From: Halopiger goleimassiliensis
GTDB taxonomy: Archaea; Halobacteriota; Halobacteria; Halobacteriales; Natrialbaceae
Direction of reading: 5' to 3'
Length of the DNA: 64,000 nucleotides
NCBI RefSeq assembly: GCF_000455345.1
Contig: NZ_HG315690.1
Coordinates: forward strand, 1,005,742 to 1,069,741
The notes beneath the pieces are model-generated. The model worked only from the letters and a program-made list of their open reading frames with translations. It ran no database searches and was not told the DNA's origin. This document shows positions 63,957 to 64,000 of the stretch, piece by piece. Made by a program: the position numbers and the translations under genes. How positions within the stretch are numbered: position 1 is the stretch's first letter; the number at the start of each line of letters is the position of its first letter.

Positions 63957-64000
63957 TCGCTGCCGGCGAGTCGACGTTCGCTTTTCCTGTCCGTCGTCCG

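Overview
The window is chromosomal DNA of a halophilic archaeon (class Halobacteria). The evidence is high-GC, strongly acidic coding sequence, many starts with little or no leader behind archaeal TATA-like boxes, and lineage markers: archaeal GTP cyclohydrolase MptA, D-aminoacyl-tRNA deacylase DtdA, FtsZ1, transcription factor S, a split RNA polymerase B' subunit, Bat/HTH-10 and TrmB regulators, winged-helix DUF7344-like proteins and a geranylgeranyl-lipid reductase family protein. There are no rRNA genes and one tRNA (Ile, GAT). I found no intact transposase, CRISPR array or prophage. All family assignments are by reading, not by database search.

Layout. 1-7.6 kb: acyl-CoA ligase and enoyl-CoA hydratase (one base overlap), a universal stress protein, a MATE exporter, an orphan HemA-C-terminus-like protein and a multi-pass membrane protein. 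7.6-9.3 kb: gene-poor, with a tiny zinc-ribbon gene, a strongly foldable RNA candidate (8125-8217), an AT-rich orphan gene and tRNA-Ile next to a copy of its own 3' end. 9.3-16.9 kb: FxsA, DUF255 thioredoxin-fold protein, TrmB-type regulator, MEDS/GAF histidine kinase, MptA, cation/Ca exchanger. 16.9-18.6 kb: an AT-rich island with a Tat-exported trypsin-like protease, bounded on the left by a 27-codon remnant that resembles the start of the lipoprotein gene on its right. 18.6-32 kb: PQQ-propeller lipoprotein, regulators, DtdA, FtsZ1, pirin, ferredoxin, lipid reductase, M48 protease. 32-49 kb: housekeeping genes (M20 amidohydrolase, uS10 paralogue, Nudix, protein phosphatase, nuclease-like protein, MFS, TFS, pyruvate kinase, Rieske protein, MATE, flavin oxidoreductase) and a bacterial-type prolyl-tRNA synthetase.

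49-57 kb is the most unusual part. A chorismate-use cluster on the minus strand (aroE, an acidic helix-hairpin-helix gene, pabB, pabA, pabC) is split between pabA and pabC by about 3.1 kb. That segment carries a stand-alone, full-length RNA polymerase B' gene with its own TATA box and a frameshifted HTH-10 regulator pseudogene. The B' protein keeps the catalytic and zinc residues, but the usual GEMERD motif reads GHMERD, which suggests a divergent second copy. 57-64 kb holds a DUF892 protein, a helix-hairpin-helix glycosylase-like protein, a sugar-nucleotide transferase, and NfeD and stomatin genes separated by an SNF-type sodium symporter.

Working together: aroE feeds the shikimate/chorismate route used by pabB/pabA/pabC; the ligase and hydratase belong to fatty-acid activation and beta-oxidation; NfeD and stomatin form a membrane-quality pair; TFS and B' both concern transcription, though they are not adjacent.
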